Below are positions 1 to 10,258 of a DNA stretch of 64,000 nt, in pieces (position 1 is the stretch's first letter; the number at the start of each line of letters is the position of its first letter). Below the pieces are notes generated by a model that had not been told where the DNA came from, made no database searches, and saw only the letters and a list, made by a program, of their open reading frames with translations. This stretch comes from Aselliscus stoliczkanus (taxonomy: Eukaryota; Chordata; Mammalia; Chiroptera; Hipposideridae). Where the stretch lies: contig CM066738.1 in the NCBI GenBank assembly GCA_033961575.1, forward strand, positions 68,061,478 through 68,125,477, given 5' to 3'. The translations under genes and the position numbers were made by a program.

Positions 1-376
1 ATAAGAGTATCAGCTGATTTCCCAACAGAAACTTTGCTGGCCTGAAGAAAGTGGCAGGAAATATTCAAAGTGATGAAAAAACAAGGGCCGACAACCAAGG
101 CTACTCTACCCAGCAAGGCTATCATTTAAAATTGAAGGAGAGATAAAGAGTTTCCCAGATCAAATTGGGGTAGGAGATTGTCACTTTGAGGGGTAAAAAG
201 TATAACTATTGCACTTTGTTGTACACCTGAAACTAATATTTTTTAAAAAGTTTATTTCACAATAAAATAATTAAAAAAATAAAAAGTTTCACAGACAAGA
301 AAAAGCTAAAGAAATTCATTACCACCGAGTCAGTATTACAAGAAATGTTAAAAATTTTCTTTAAGAAGAATGGGAA
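1..376 (+). pseudogene. L1 ORF1 C-terminal fragment (type I-like)
   Basis: This is the end of an L1 ORF1, the RNA-binding chaperone of the L1 particle. Its sequence parallels the ORF1 ends at 18.54-18.77 kb and, antisense, at 62.1-62.35 kb: a stretch encoding a TETL-ARREWQ-like motif, then KIEGEI-SF and FITTK. The frame is broken many times and the window begins inside it. An L1 3' tail interrupts it at 161-282, and a SINE begins at 377 just after the ORF1 stop region. The rest of the same element continues at 1097. It is a dead copy. Confidence 0.8.
161..282 (+). mobile_element. L1 3' tail, severely 5'-truncated insertion
   Basis: A roughly 120-bp L1 3' end contains TTGTACACCTGAAACTAATA and an A-rich tail. 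It interrupts the ORF1 fragment. An imperfect duplication of the target, AAAGAGTTTCCCAGA on the left and AAAAAGTTTCACAGA on the right, brackets it. This is a typical product of abortive L1 reverse transcription. Confidence 0.75.
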
Positions 377-980
377 GGGGCCGGCAGAGTGGCTCATTGG
401 TTAAGAGTTGGCTTGGGGGCTGGCCGAGTGGCGCGGTGGTTAAGTGCTGGTTTGGAAAGCCAGCAGCCCCGGTTCGGGTCCCACATATGAGGGCCAGTGA
501 CACTGCCCTCAAAAAGAAAAAAAAATACAATAAGAGTTGGCTTGGGAGCACTAGCACTGAGTGGCAGGGCCACCGGTTCGGATCCCACATGGGCCAGTGA
601 TGCTGCACCCTCTATGGCTAAGATGGTGAACAACAGCTCGACCTGGAGCTGGGCTGCTGTGAGTGGCCGGTGACAGCGTAGGCTGCAGTGGGCTGTAGTG
701 GGCTGCCATGAAATACCGTAAGTGGCTGGCAACCAGCATGAGTGGCCAGCAGCCGGTGTGAGCTGCCATGAGCGGCCATGAGTGGCCTTCCAATGGCTAG
801 CAACCAACTGCCTCAGCCGGAAAAGAGCGCAATGATCATAATACCAATATAAGCCAGTGAAGCAACGTCCTCCACAAACTAGACTGAAGAACAAAAGGAC
901 AGCAACTTGTCTGTTCCCCTTCCCCAATTCCTCAATGCTGTTCCCCTCCTCCAATTGCCCAATATAGTCTTTTAAAAAAA
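377..980 (+). mobile_element. SINE-B copy, interrupted by a nested SINE-A
   Basis: A tRNA-derived SINE of the long form. It begins GGGGCCGGCAGAGTGGCTCA and has a B-box-like GGTTCGGATCC near 575. The body carries GTGAACAACAGCTCGACCTG and several GAGTGGCCGGCAGCC-type units, then a C-rich segment and an A-rich tail that passes into a GAA microsatellite. A SINE-A copy sits inside its head at 418-530. It is not a tRNA gene, because the head is degenerate and fused to a non-tRNA body. Confidence 0.85.
418..530 (+). mobile_element. SINE-A nested in SINE-B, with 16-bp TSD
   Basis: The short SINE has the head GGCTGGCCGAGTGGCGCGG, the B-box-like GGTTCGGGTCCC and the end CACTGCCCTCAAAAAG. The duplicated target TAAGAGTTGGCTTGGG flanks it at 402-417 and 531-546 and lies in the head of the older SINE. 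The order of insertion is therefore clear. Confidence 0.9.
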
Positions 981-1096
981 GAAGAAAGAAGAAGAAGAAG
1001 AAGAAGAAGAAGAAGAAGAAGAAGAAGAAGAAGAAGAAGAAGAAGAAGAAGGAGGAGGAGGAGAAGGAGGAGGAGGAGGAGGAGGAGGAGGAGGAA
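981..1096 (+). repeat. GAA microsatellite passing into GGA/GAGGA
   Basis: About 70 bp of nearly perfect GAA is followed by about 45 bp of GGA-rich repeats. It grew from the A-rich tail of the preceding SINE. The long serine-, phenylalanine- or leucine-rich open frames on the opposite strand here are artefacts of this repeat. Confidence 0.95.
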
Positions 1097-1216
1097 AACA
1101 AGCAAATAAACACAAGAATATGAAAAATATGAATAATAAATGGCAATAACTATGTACCTATCAATAATCACTAAATGTAAATGGATTAAATGTTCCAATC
1201 AAAAGACATAGGATAG

Positions 1217-1314
1217 GGCTGGGCGAGTGGCACGGTGGTTAAGTGCTGGCTTGGGAAGCCAGGGCCCTGGTTCAGTTCCCACATATGAGGGCCAGTGACC
1301 CTGCCCTCAAAAAA
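1217..1314 (+). mobile_element. SINE-A, 16-bp TSD
   Basis: The short tRNA-derived SINE is inserted at the start of the old L1 ORF2. The exact duplication AAAAGACATAGGATAG is at 1201-1216 and 1315-1330. The copy carries the head GGCGAGTGGCACGGTGGTTA and an A-rich tail. Confidence 0.9.
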
Positions 1315-2403
1315 AAAAGACATAGGATAGCTGAATGGATAAGAAAAAATCTATGCCTATGCTGTCTACAAGAGACCCACTTTATTTCAAAAGACACACA
1401 TAGACTGAAAGTAAAGGGATGGAAAAGATATTTCACATAAATGGAAATGAGAAAAAAGCTGGAGTAGCAATACTTGTATCAGACAAAATAGACTTTAAAA
1501 CTAAGACAATAATAAGAGACAAAGAAGGAGATTACATAATAATAAAGGGATCAATCTAACAAGAGGACATAACCCTGGTAAACATCTATACCCTCAACAT
1601 CGGAGCACCTAAATATATAAAACAAATATTGACCAACATAAAAGCAGAAATTGACAGTAACACAATCATAGTAGGAGAATTTAACACCCCACTGACACCA
1701 ATGGACAGATTTTCCAGCCAGGAAATCAACAAGGACATGGCAGCTTAACTGACACACTAGATCAGATGGATTTAATTGATATTTTTAGAGCATTTTACCC
1801 CAAAGCAGCAGAATATACATTCTTTTCAGCTGCACATGAAACATTTTCTAAGACAGATCACATGTTAATCCACAAAACAAGTCTCAATAAATATAAGAAA
1901 ATTGAAATCATACCAAGCACCTTCTCTGACCACAATGGTATGAAACTAGAAATCAATTACAAGAAAAAAACTGAGAAACACACAAACAGATGGATGCTAA
2001 ATAATATGCTACTAAATAACAAATAGGTCAACAGTGAAATCAAGGGAAAAAATCGAGATACTATGAGACAAACAAAAATGAAAACAAACCAACCCAAAAA
2101 TCTATGGGACACAGAAAAGCAGTATTAAGAGGAAAATTCATAGCAATGCAAGCCTACATCAAGAAACAAGAAAAATCTCAAATAAACAGTCTAACTTTAC
2201 GTCTACGAGAACTGGAAAAAGAACAGCAAATAAAGCCCAAAGTGAGTACAAGGAAGGAAATAATAAAGATCAGGGAGGCAATAAACAAAACAAAGGTTAA
2301 AAAAATAATGCAAACAATTAATGAAACCAAGATCTGCTTCTTTTGAAAAGATTAACAAAATTGACAAACCTTTAATTAGACTCATCAAGAAAAGGGAAAA
2401 AAA

Positions 2404-2794
2404 CAAGGATATGAAAGACAGTTCAGGGAATATAATAATGTTGTAAATATTTTGTGGTGTGTCAGATGGTCACGTGTCTTGTTAGGGAGACCACTTCATG
2501 GATGGAGTAGAGGCTTGCTCACTGCACTGTATACCTGAAACTGATGTTGTACAATATTATATGCCAACTGTAATTGAATATATAGATAGTCACGGGATAT
2601 GGATTATACTGTGGAAGGGAATCAAAGGAATCGTAATAGATATGTATGATATGGGGGTGGGGAATGGGGTGGCGAATTGGGGGAGGGGTCTTGTCACTTT
2701 GAAGGGTAAAAAGTATAACTATTGCACTGTGTTGTACACCTGAAACTAATTTTTAAAAAAATGTTTATTTCAGAATAAAAGAATTTAGAAAAAA
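2404..2794 (+). mobile_element. L1 type I 3' UTR, 5'-truncated insertion
   Basis: About 390 bp of L1 3' UTR runs from AAGGATATGAAAGACAGTTC to TTGTACACCTGAAACTAAT plus an A-rich tail. It parallels the 3' UTR of the L1 at 17.7-23.3 kb. It splits the older ORF2. The target AAGAAAAGGGAAAAAAA is duplicated at about 2387-2403 and 2795-2811. Confidence 0.85.
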
Positions 2795-5141
2795 AAGAAA
2801 AGGGAAAAAAAGACCCAAATAAATAAAATCAAGAATGAAAATGGAGAAATGGCAACAGACACCACAGAAATAAATTTAAGAAAATAGTATGAACAACTAT
2901 ATGTCAACAAATTGGACAACCTCAAATAAATGGATGAATTCCTAGAAACATACAATCTTCCAAGGCTGAATAAAAAAGAAACAGAAAATCTGAATTGACC
3001 AATTACTACTAGTGAAATTGAATCAGTAATCAAAGAACTCCCAACAAACAAAAGTCCTGGACCACATGGCTTCACAGGCTAATTTTACCAAACATTCAAA
3101 AGAGAATTAACACCCATTCTTTTCAAACTATTCCAAAAAAAATGCAAGAGAAATCAGAGCTTCCAAGCTCACTCTATGAGGTCACCATTACCCTGATTCC
3201 AAAACCAGACACAGACATTACAAAAAAAAAAAATTATAGGGCAATATCACTGACAAGCATAGATGCAGAAATCCTCAACAAAATATGAGTGCACTGATTC
3301 AGCAATACATTAAGAAGATCATATACCATGATCAAGTGGGATTTATTCCTGGGATTCAAGGTTGTTTCAATATCTGCAAATCAATTAATATTGTACACCA
3401 CATAAACAAAATGAAAAATAAAAATCATATGGTCATATTGATATATTCAGAAAAAGTGTTTGACAAAATCCAGCATCCATTTATAACAACTCTCCAGCAT
3501 CCATTTAAATAGGAATAGAGGAAAGATATCTCAACATAATAAAGGCTATATATGACAAACCGACAGCTAACGTCATACACAATGGGGAAAAGCTAAAAGC
3601 ATTTTCCTTAAGGTCAGGAACAAGACATGGATGTCCACTTTCATCATTTCTATTCAACATAGTATTGAGAGTCCTAGCCATAGCAATCAGACAAGAAAAA
3701 GAAATAAAAGGCATCCAAATTAGAACGAAAGTAGTAAAATTGTCATTATTTGCAGAAGATATGATACTGTAGAGAGTCTGAAAGATTCTACCAAAAAACT
3801 GTTTGAACTGCTCAATGAATTTAATAAAGTAGCTGAATACAAAATTCAAATTCAGAAATCAGTTGCATTTTTATACACCAATAATGAACTATCAGAAAGA
3901 GAAATTAAGAAAACAATCCTATTTACAGTTGCATCAAAAAAACCAAATACCTAGGAATAAATTTAACCAAGGAAGGAAAAGACCTGTACTTAGAAAATTA
4001 TGACATTAAAAAGAGAAATTTAAAAAGATACAAATAAATGAAAACAAATATCATGCTAATGGTTAGGAAGAATTAATATAGTTAAAATATCCATACTACC
4101 CAAAGCAATCTATAAATTCAATGCAAATACCAATGGCATTTTTCACAGAACTAGAACAAATAATCCTAAAACTTACATGGAATCATAAAAGACTGAATAG
4201 CCACAGCATTCCTGAGAAAAAAGAACAAAGCTGGTGGTATAATGCTATCTTATATCAAACTATACCACAAAGCTATAGTAATCAAAATAGCATGGTACTA
4301 GCATAAAAACAGACATAGATCAATGAAACAGAATAAAGAATCAGAAATAAATCTATGCCTATATGGTCATTTAATCTACGACAAAGGAAGCAAGAATATA
4401 CTTTGGTGTAAAGACAGTCTATTCAATAAATGCTGCTGAGAAAACTGGACAGATACATGCAAAAAAAAAATGAAACTGGACTACCTTTTATTTCATATAC
4501 TCCATATATCAAAATGGATTAAAGACTTAAATGTAAGCCCCAAAACCATTAAACTCCTAGAAGAAAATATAGGAAATAAACTCTCAGATGTTACTTTTAG
4601 TAACATTTTTTATTGATATGTCTCCTTGAGCAAGAAAAACAAGAGAAAAAAATAAACAAACGGGACTACATCAAACTAAGAAGTTTTTGCACAGTCAAGG
4701 TAACCATAAATAAAATGAAAAGATATCCTACTGAATGAAAGAAAATATTTTCCAATGATATATCTGATAAAGGGTCACTATCTAAATTTATAAAAAACTG
4801 ATACAACCCAACACCCAACAAACAAACAATACAATTGAAAAATGGGTAGAAGACCTGAATAGAAATTTTTCCAAAGAGAACATACACATGGCCAATACAC
4901 ATAAGAAAAGATACTCAAGATCACTAATCATTAGAGAAAAGCAAATAAAAACCACAATAAGGTATACCGCCTCATTCCCATCACAATGGCCATCAATAAA
5001 TCAACAAACACGTTTTGGCGAAGATGTGGAGAAAAGGAAACACTTGTGCACTGTTGCAGGATTGCAAATTGTTGCAGCCACTATGCAAAACAGAATGGAG
5101 GTTTCTCAAAAAACTAAAAATAGAACTACCTATGACACAGC

Positions 5142-5987
5142 TGTGGTCACACAGCAGTCTAGCTGTCTGCCCCCATGCACCTTCCCATAACAACAGATCC
5201 TCATAGAGATAGTACTTCAACATCATGCCTACTCTACCTTCCTGTTTGGCCCCAGAAGATGGCTGGTTAGTCAATGACAGATAAGATCTTTATGAGAAGG
5301 GCAACCCAAGCCAGACACAGTCACAGGGGGGTCCATAGGAGAATCACGGAGTTGAGGAAAATGGGCAAAGACCACTTGTCTCAGGTGCTGACAGCTTGCC
5401 TGTGAAATGACCTAAAAAGGTGATAACATCTGTCCTCCGTGCATTCTTATCAATGAGTATAGGTATGACAAGTTTCTGTCCCTTAGGAGGTGCATGTGTA
5501 CATATCATGGGACTTTTGGTAAAGGCAGCCTGCAGGCCATGGGATCATTTGACTCTGAGCTAAGTTCTCTGGTATGATGTATGTGGCTTACAGACCGTAG
5601 AGAAAACAATGCTACTTCCTTGTGTGTATCCTAATAAAAGCCTCACAGTGGCTCAGTTCGGGGCTCTTAGTCCAAGAGGCTTTGAGTCCCCTGGCTAGCA
5701 CTGCTTTTTCTCTTTTACTTGTCTCTCTTTTTTTGTGTTGTTTTTTTTTGTTTTTTTTTTTTTTTTTTTAGCTGAGCCATCCTGCCACCTGTTGGCAGCT
5801 CAACGGCAATTCAGCTCAGGCTGGCATCGAACCGCCGTTGCTAAGAGCTCAGCTTGCACTCTTGAGCGAGCTCTTAACCAACTGAGCCACTCGGCCGGCC
5901 CTATTTGTCTCTCTCTTTATTTTTCTGTTTCTCAACCTTTTGCTGTCCCTTCCGAACTCCTACGGCCCTGTAGTGCAGGACGCGGCA
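5142..5987 (+). mobile_element. 5' LTR of a betaretrovirus-like ERV
   Basis: The LTR starts TGTGGTCACACAGCAG where L1 sequence stops, and ends GCGGCA two bases before the primer-binding site. A polyadenylation signal, CTAATAAAAGCC, lies near 5630, and a T-rich U5-like segment follows. A SINE-C copy is inserted in U5 at 5731-5901, so the original LTR was about 675 bp. No 3' LTR was found in the window. The 5' boundary is inferred from the break in L1 homology and the TG terminus. Confidence 0.75.
5731..5901 (-). mobile_element. SINE-C, antisense, inside the LTR
   Basis: On the minus strand the copy reads GGGCCGGCCGAGTGGCTCAG, then a tRNA-like head, then GCCAACAGGTGGCAGGATGG and a long A tail, seen here as T runs at 5740-5769. 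The flanks ACTTGTCTCTCTTT and ATTTGTCTCTCTCTTT form an imperfect TSD. Confidence 0.9.
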
Positions 5988-5989
5988 GT

Positions 5990-6007
5990 TGGCACCCAAC
6001 ATAGGGT
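5990..6007 (+). promoter_or_regulatory. ERV primer-binding site, lysine-tRNA type
   Basis: TGGCACCCAACATAGGGT lies two bases after the LTR end. It matches the tRNA-Lys (CUU) complement used by HERV-K-like betaretroviruses except at about four positions, three of them G-to-A. The match is from memory of the family, not a search. Confidence 0.75.
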
Positions 6008-6399
6008 TTGAGAAGGAAACAAAAGGAAAAAGGGTACAACAGTGGAAAGGCCTCTAGGCCGTGTCCAGACAACTACCTGGTTTGGAGGTAGAGTAAGTCT
6101 CAAGAAAAAAAAATCAACCAGGGTGATACTAACTTTTTCGTGTGAAAGAGCGTGACTGTGTGAGTGATTGATTATAGTTCCACGGCTTTGGCTATGGAAC
6201 TTGAGTGGGCTCCAATCTGCGGTTCTGGTGGTCTAAGATGCCTGGCATAGTGGTGACTGGCACTGCCACCTGTCCCAGGGCTTATACAGGCGCACCTCTA
6301 GCCAAGGCTGCCCTTAACATCCGGTGAGGGGCACGACCAGATGAGCATCAGTGACGAAGCATGAAAGAAAACCTCTCTTCTATCTCTTTAAAAACTAAC

Positions 6400-6800
6400 A
6401 TGGGAAACACAGATAGTCAGTGTAAATACCAGCCTTACATCTATCTGCTACAATTGCTAAAAGCTGGGGGAAGCACGAGTCTTGGAGAAAAAAATTAATC
6501 TAACTTTTAAAAGTGATTGAGACATGTTGCTCCTGGTCTCCTAACAGGAACGCTAGATTTAAAAACCTGAAAAATGGTGGGTACAGATCTCCAGGTGTTA
6601 CATCAAAGTGAGGTCTCCATCCCAGTAACAATTTGGGATACATGGAGAGTTTTAAAACCCTTACAGACTGATACGGAAGATAAAAGAAAAAGAAGATGCT
6701 TCAAAATCAGGAGACAAAGAGAAAGAAGAGGAAGGATCTCTAGAAACCACCACAGTATTCCAAAATTTTATATCCACCTTTTCAGCTCCATGCGGTCTGT
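6400..6800 (+). pseudogene. ERV gag remnant (matrix start)
   Basis: An ATG at 6400 follows a roughly 390-bp leader and begins MGNTDSQ. The glycine at position 2 would be the myristoylation site typical of betaretroviral matrix. About 30 residues later the frame meets a stop. Further matrix-like sequence, including WDTWRVLKPL, follows in another frame up to about 6700. Capsid and nucleocapsid are not recognisable before the dUTPase end near 6960, so most of gag is deleted. The gene is dead. Confidence 0.6.
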
Positions 6801-6805
6801 CTCTG

Positions 6806-7486
6806 GTGCAGCCAGCTTTGTTCACGGCATGGGAGCAGAATTCCCCCTTCCTCTTGAAAACGGCTAGAAACGCTTTGCCAAGAGGTCTTGCTGCCAGAAA
6901 TTGTAACCTTTCCTCCCCGTTGCCCCTCCTCCAGAAGAAAAAGGGAACTGAAAAGAAAAATGGAGGATTTGGAAGTACTGGTCAGGCAGGAATTTTTCTA
7001 GCAGAAAAAATTTCAGGAATTCATCCAGTTTGTCAAATTGAGATACAGGACAAAAAGTTTTCAGCTCTTTTAGATACTGGTACAGACATATCAATAATTA
7101 ATTCTCAGGAATGGCCACAAAACTGGAAAGTCCAGGAACCTGATATTGATATTGGTGTGGGCTGAGCTTCACACTTACACCAAAGCATCTGTATTTTTCC
7201 TTGCCTAGGACCTGAGGGACAAAAAGGATTTTTACAACCCTATGTTGCTGATGTCCCAGTTAATTTATGGGGTTGTAATTTACTTACACAATGAGAGGTA
7301 GAAATTTGGATTCCACCAGGACAATACAGCTCTCAAAGTCAAAAAATAATGAATCAGATAGGTTATCAGCCAGAAAAAGGTCTAGGAAAATTTAATCAAG
7401 GAATCAGTCAACCAATCACACCCTGTTTTCAGCAGGGAAGACAAGGGTTAGGTTATAAATCAGACACCCAAGATTATTTTTTGTAG
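6806..7486 (+). pseudogene. ERV pro remnant: dUTPase end plus aspartic protease with G-patch
   Basis: One frame runs through 6806-7486 with two internal stops (TGA at 7163 and 7292) and a terminal TAG at 7484. It holds GGFGSTG near 6962, which is the last conserved motif of dUTPase. The retroviral protease active site, LLDTGTD, follows near 7070. A glycine-rich G-patch-like segment (about 7345-7465, with IGYQPEKGLG) comes last. The order dUTPase, protease, G-patch is the betaretroviral pro arrangement. The two stops exclude function. The start of the dUTPase domain is missing or unrecognisable. Confidence 0.8.
7477..7483 (+). other. Fossil pro-pol -1 frameshift slippery heptamer
   Basis: T TTT TTG is read in the pro frame immediately before the terminal TAG at 7484. 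In the -1 frame the next codons enter a pol-like amino terminus without an early stop. This fits the X XXY YYZ rule for retroviral frameshifting. I did not fold the downstream sequence for a pseudoknot. Confidence 0.55.
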
Positions 7487-7684
7487 GGGCCACTGTTGAG
7501 CGGCTTTGGACCCCCATTGCCCTAAAATGGATAAACAATAAGCCTCTCTGGAATGAGCAGTGACCCCAATTTTTCTCAAGAAAAATTGGAAGCTTTAACA
7601 AAATTAGTACAAATTCAGTTAGAACAAGATCATACAGAACCTTCTACTAGTCCCTGGAATTCTCCAGTATTTGTAATTCCAGCT
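7477..7684 (+). pseudogene. ERV pol amino-terminal fragment
   Basis: After the slippery site, the -1 frame gives about 27 residues that look like the start of betaretroviral pol. After a frame change near 7556 it continues with KLEALTKLV and [14 protein letters not shown], the conserved entry to reverse transcriptase. The homology stops near 7684, far before the catalytic YxDD motif. The rest of pol, env and the 3' LTR are absent here, so the provirus was truncated by deletion or rearrangement. Confidence 0.8.
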
Positions 7685-8121
7685 TGAATTGTGTGTTAAT
7701 AAAGTTAATAAAGTGTGTCCATTGGCTCTATGACTAAACTGTTATTGTGACTAGAGAGTTGGGCTGCCAAGACTGAGCCAAAAAACTGTTCTTTTATGAA
7801 TTAATTAGTTAATATTTGGAGTGCTTGAAAGTGGTAAAGGGTTATGTTCATACCTCATACCTTTAAGATTACAGAAATGTGATTAGAACTGGGGAGGGTA
7901 TGGATTTCTGCAAAGAAAGCATTTCCAGAAATCTCTGAGGATTATGTCGTTAACCTAAACATAAATGAACAAGCCTCTTGTAATTTCTTGGGAATATTTC
8001 CTCCTGTGCAAAAAATCAAGAGCTCACTGAGTAGCTCTCCCTCCCTTCTGGATCCAGGAACAGCAGTGCCCTCATTTTTATTGGCTTGTCCAATTTATCT
8101 TGTCCCAATTTTGGGCCCTTC
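7685..8121. other. No gene recognised
   Basis: AT-rich sequence follows the ERV breakpoint. I saw no open frame, RNA gene or familiar repeat. It does not resume the L1 that the ERV interrupted, so the right edge of the ERV is a rearrangement rather than a clean insertion edge. Confidence 0.5.
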
Positions 8122-8129
8122 TGCCTGAG

Positions 8130-8457
8130 CAGGGGTTGGCAAACTGCAGCTCGCAAACCACATGAATCTCTTTGGGTACATTCTGTCTCAAAAGTTTGCC
8201 GACCCCTGGAAGAGCCAATCGTGTCCCCCACAATAATTTAAAAATAACTCAAGATCCATAAGTATATTTTTAGATAATCACCATTATGTGAATAATATCC
8301 TTTAAAAATTTTATAAATGAAATTATGATAGCTTTATTTTCATTTTCAATTTTACTTCAGAGCCACTTGTACATACCCAAAGAGCCTCAAGTGGCTCAGG
8401 AGCCACAGATTGCTGACCCCTGGCGGCTTGTACATCTCAAAAGTTTGCCCACCCCTG
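8130..8457. mobile_element. hAT-type non-autonomous transposon, 8-bp TSD
   Basis: The element begins CAGGGGTTGGCAAACT and ends AGTTTGCCCACCCCTG, an inverted terminal pair of hAT-Charlie type. The flanks TGCCTGAG (8122-8129) and TGCCAGAG (8458-8465) form an 8-bp TSD with one mismatch. Two more internal CCCCTG ends occur, at about 8203-8208 and 8417-8422, each preceded by terminal-like sequence. Part of the element therefore looks like partial duplications of its own ends or nested copies. It has no transposase. Confidence 0.8.
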
Positions 8458-9386
8458 TGCCAGAGCAAGGCAAAGGCTAGAAGTGAAAGGCATTGACAAC
8501 AAGTAGTGAAGCACAGCTCTTTTTCATCCTCTGTTGCCAAAAACTGTCTCTCAGCTCTGCTGTGCTCCCAGTGGGAATTTCTTATACCCAAAAGTTGTGT
8601 CTTTTTTTTTTTTTTTTTAGTTTCAGGTGTACAACACAATGCAATAGTTATACTCTTTACCCCCCAAAGTGAAAAATCCCCTCCCCCAGTTCGTCAACCC
8701 ACTCCCCCCGCCATATCATACATATCCATCACAACTCCCCTGACTCCCCTCCACAGTATACTCCACATCCCGTGACTATCCACATATTCAGTTGCAGTTG
8801 GCATACAATACTATACAACATCAGCTTCAGGTGTACAGTGCAGTGATCAAGCCTCTACTCCATCCATGAAGTGGTCTCCCTAACAAGACATGTGACTATC
8901 TGACACGCCACAAAATTTTTACAACATTATTATATTCCCCAAACTGTTTCATATCCCTGTGGCAATATCGTAGTTGTCTATTTATGCTATCTAATCTCTT
9001 CCCCTTCCCCCATTCCCACCCCCCTCCCAACTAGCAACTCTCAGTTTTTCCTCTACATCTACGAGTCTGTTCACTTTGATTGTTCACTCATCTCTTCAGA
9101 CTCCACACACAAGTGAGATCACATGGTACCTGTCCTTCTCTAACTGACTTATTTCTCACAACATAATAGTCTCTTCACAACATTGTCAATTACATTCCCA
9201 GAACTGCCGCCATATCCCTGCGGCAACATTGTAGTCCCATATACACTGTCCAAAACCTTCCCCATCTCCCTCTTCTCCACTCCCTCCCAGCCAGCAACCA
9301 TCAGTTTTTCCTTTATATCTGCTTGATACGACTTCAATCTTCTTAAATTGTCTCTCTGGGTTAGCTTGTTTACCCCTTTCTTTTGT

Positions 9387-10258
9387 TTAAAAAAGCCCTT
9401 TTAACATTACTTGCAATGCTGGCTTGGTGGTAATGAATTCCTTAAGCTTATTCTTTTCTGAGAAGCTCTTTATTTCTCCTTCAATTTTAAGTGATAGCCG
9501 TGCTGGGTAGAGCAATCTTTGTTGTAGGCCTTTATTTTGTGTCACTTTGAATATCTCCTGCCACTCCCTTCTGGCCTGCTGAGTTTCTGTAGACAAGTCA
9601 GCTGTTGGTCTAACAGGAGTTCCTTTGTATGTAACCTGCTGTCTTTCTCTTGCAGCCTTTAGGATTCTGTCTCTGTCTTTAACCTTTGCCATTTTAACTA
9701 TGATGTGTCTTAGTGTGGACCTGTTTGGGTTCAGCTTGTTTGGAACCCTCTGCACTTCCTGGGCGTGTATGTTGATTTCCTTCACCAGGGTAGGGAAGTT
9801 TTCAGTCAATATGTTCTCAAATACATTTTTGACCCCTTGCTTCTTCTCTTCTCCTTCTGGTATCCCTATGACTCGAAGGTGGTTGCGCTTCACCTTGTCC
9901 CATAGGGCTCTTAAACTATTTTCATTGTTTTTTATTCTTTGGTCTTTTTGCTGTGCCAACTGGGTGAGTTCTGCTATTTTATCTTCCAAATCGTTGATCC
10001 GCTCCTCTGCTTCATCTACTCTACTGGTGATTCCTTCGAGTGTGTTCTTCATTTCAATTATTGTATTCTTTAGTTCTAACAGGTTGTTTTTTATGGTTTC
10101 CCTATCCTTCTTTATGTCCTCGCTAAGTTCCTTAAAATTCTTATCATCAGTGTTCTAAACTGTGTCTCTGAAAGGTTGGCTCCCTCTGTTTCATTTGGTT
10201 CCATTTCTGGAGGTTTCTTCTGATCTTTCACTTGTGACATGTTTCTTTGTTTCCCCAT
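9387..10258 (-). pseudogene. L1 ORF1, near-intact (one frameshift)
   Basis: ORF1 encodes the L1 RNA-binding, trimerising chaperone. The start is the ATG at 10258 (MGKQRNMSQVKDQKK), which matches ORF1 starts elsewhere in the window. The amino half is a predicted coiled coil (heptad-rich segment near 10050-9950). The RNA-recognition-like part carries GIPEGEEKKQG, and the C-terminal domain carries RPTADLSTETQQARREW. Only one lesion was noticed: near 10134-10142 this copy has AGAATTTTAAGG where the sibling at 62.87 kb has AGAATGTTTAAGG. That one-base loss shifts the frame after about 40 residues. The length, about 290 codons, is normal for L1 ORF1. Confidence 0.85.

Larger units (their letters stand above)
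1097..5141 (+). pseudogene. Old L1 ORF2 (endonuclease-reverse transcriptase), decayed
   Basis: This continues the L1 seen at 1-376. It covers the inter-ORF segment (ATGGCAATAAC near 1140), the endonuclease domain (about 1320-2030, with open pieces encoding [16 protein letters not shown] sequence and the SDHNGMKLEI motif), the reverse transcriptase region and the C-terminal part. The catalytic FADD motif is degraded to an FAED-like form near 3750. Frames are broken throughout. Insertions are a SINE at 1217, an L1 tail at 2404, and the ERV at 5142, which cuts the element in its ORF2 end. I did not find the rest of this L1 beyond the ERV. Confidence 0.85.

Noticed and set aside
418..530. tRNA gene-like heads with A and B boxes (this and some 20 similar places)
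   Set aside because: All are heads of SINEs with non-tRNA bodies, A tails and TSDs; no complete cloverleaf with paired acceptor stem was seen.
394..1146. A 250-codon minus-strand frame with long Ser and Phe runs
   Set aside because: It is the reverse of SINE sequence plus the GAA/GGA microsatellite; it has no domain and its length comes from the repeat.
7685..8121. Possible 3' LTR of the ERV
   Set aside because: No similarity to the 5' LTR at 5142-5987, no polypurine tract and no CA terminus were found.
9625..10158. A 177-codon plus-strand hydrophobic frame
   Set aside because: It is the complement of the L1 ORF1 on the minus strand; the same mirror frame appears at 62432-63004 and 17952-18485 opposite other ORF1 copies.
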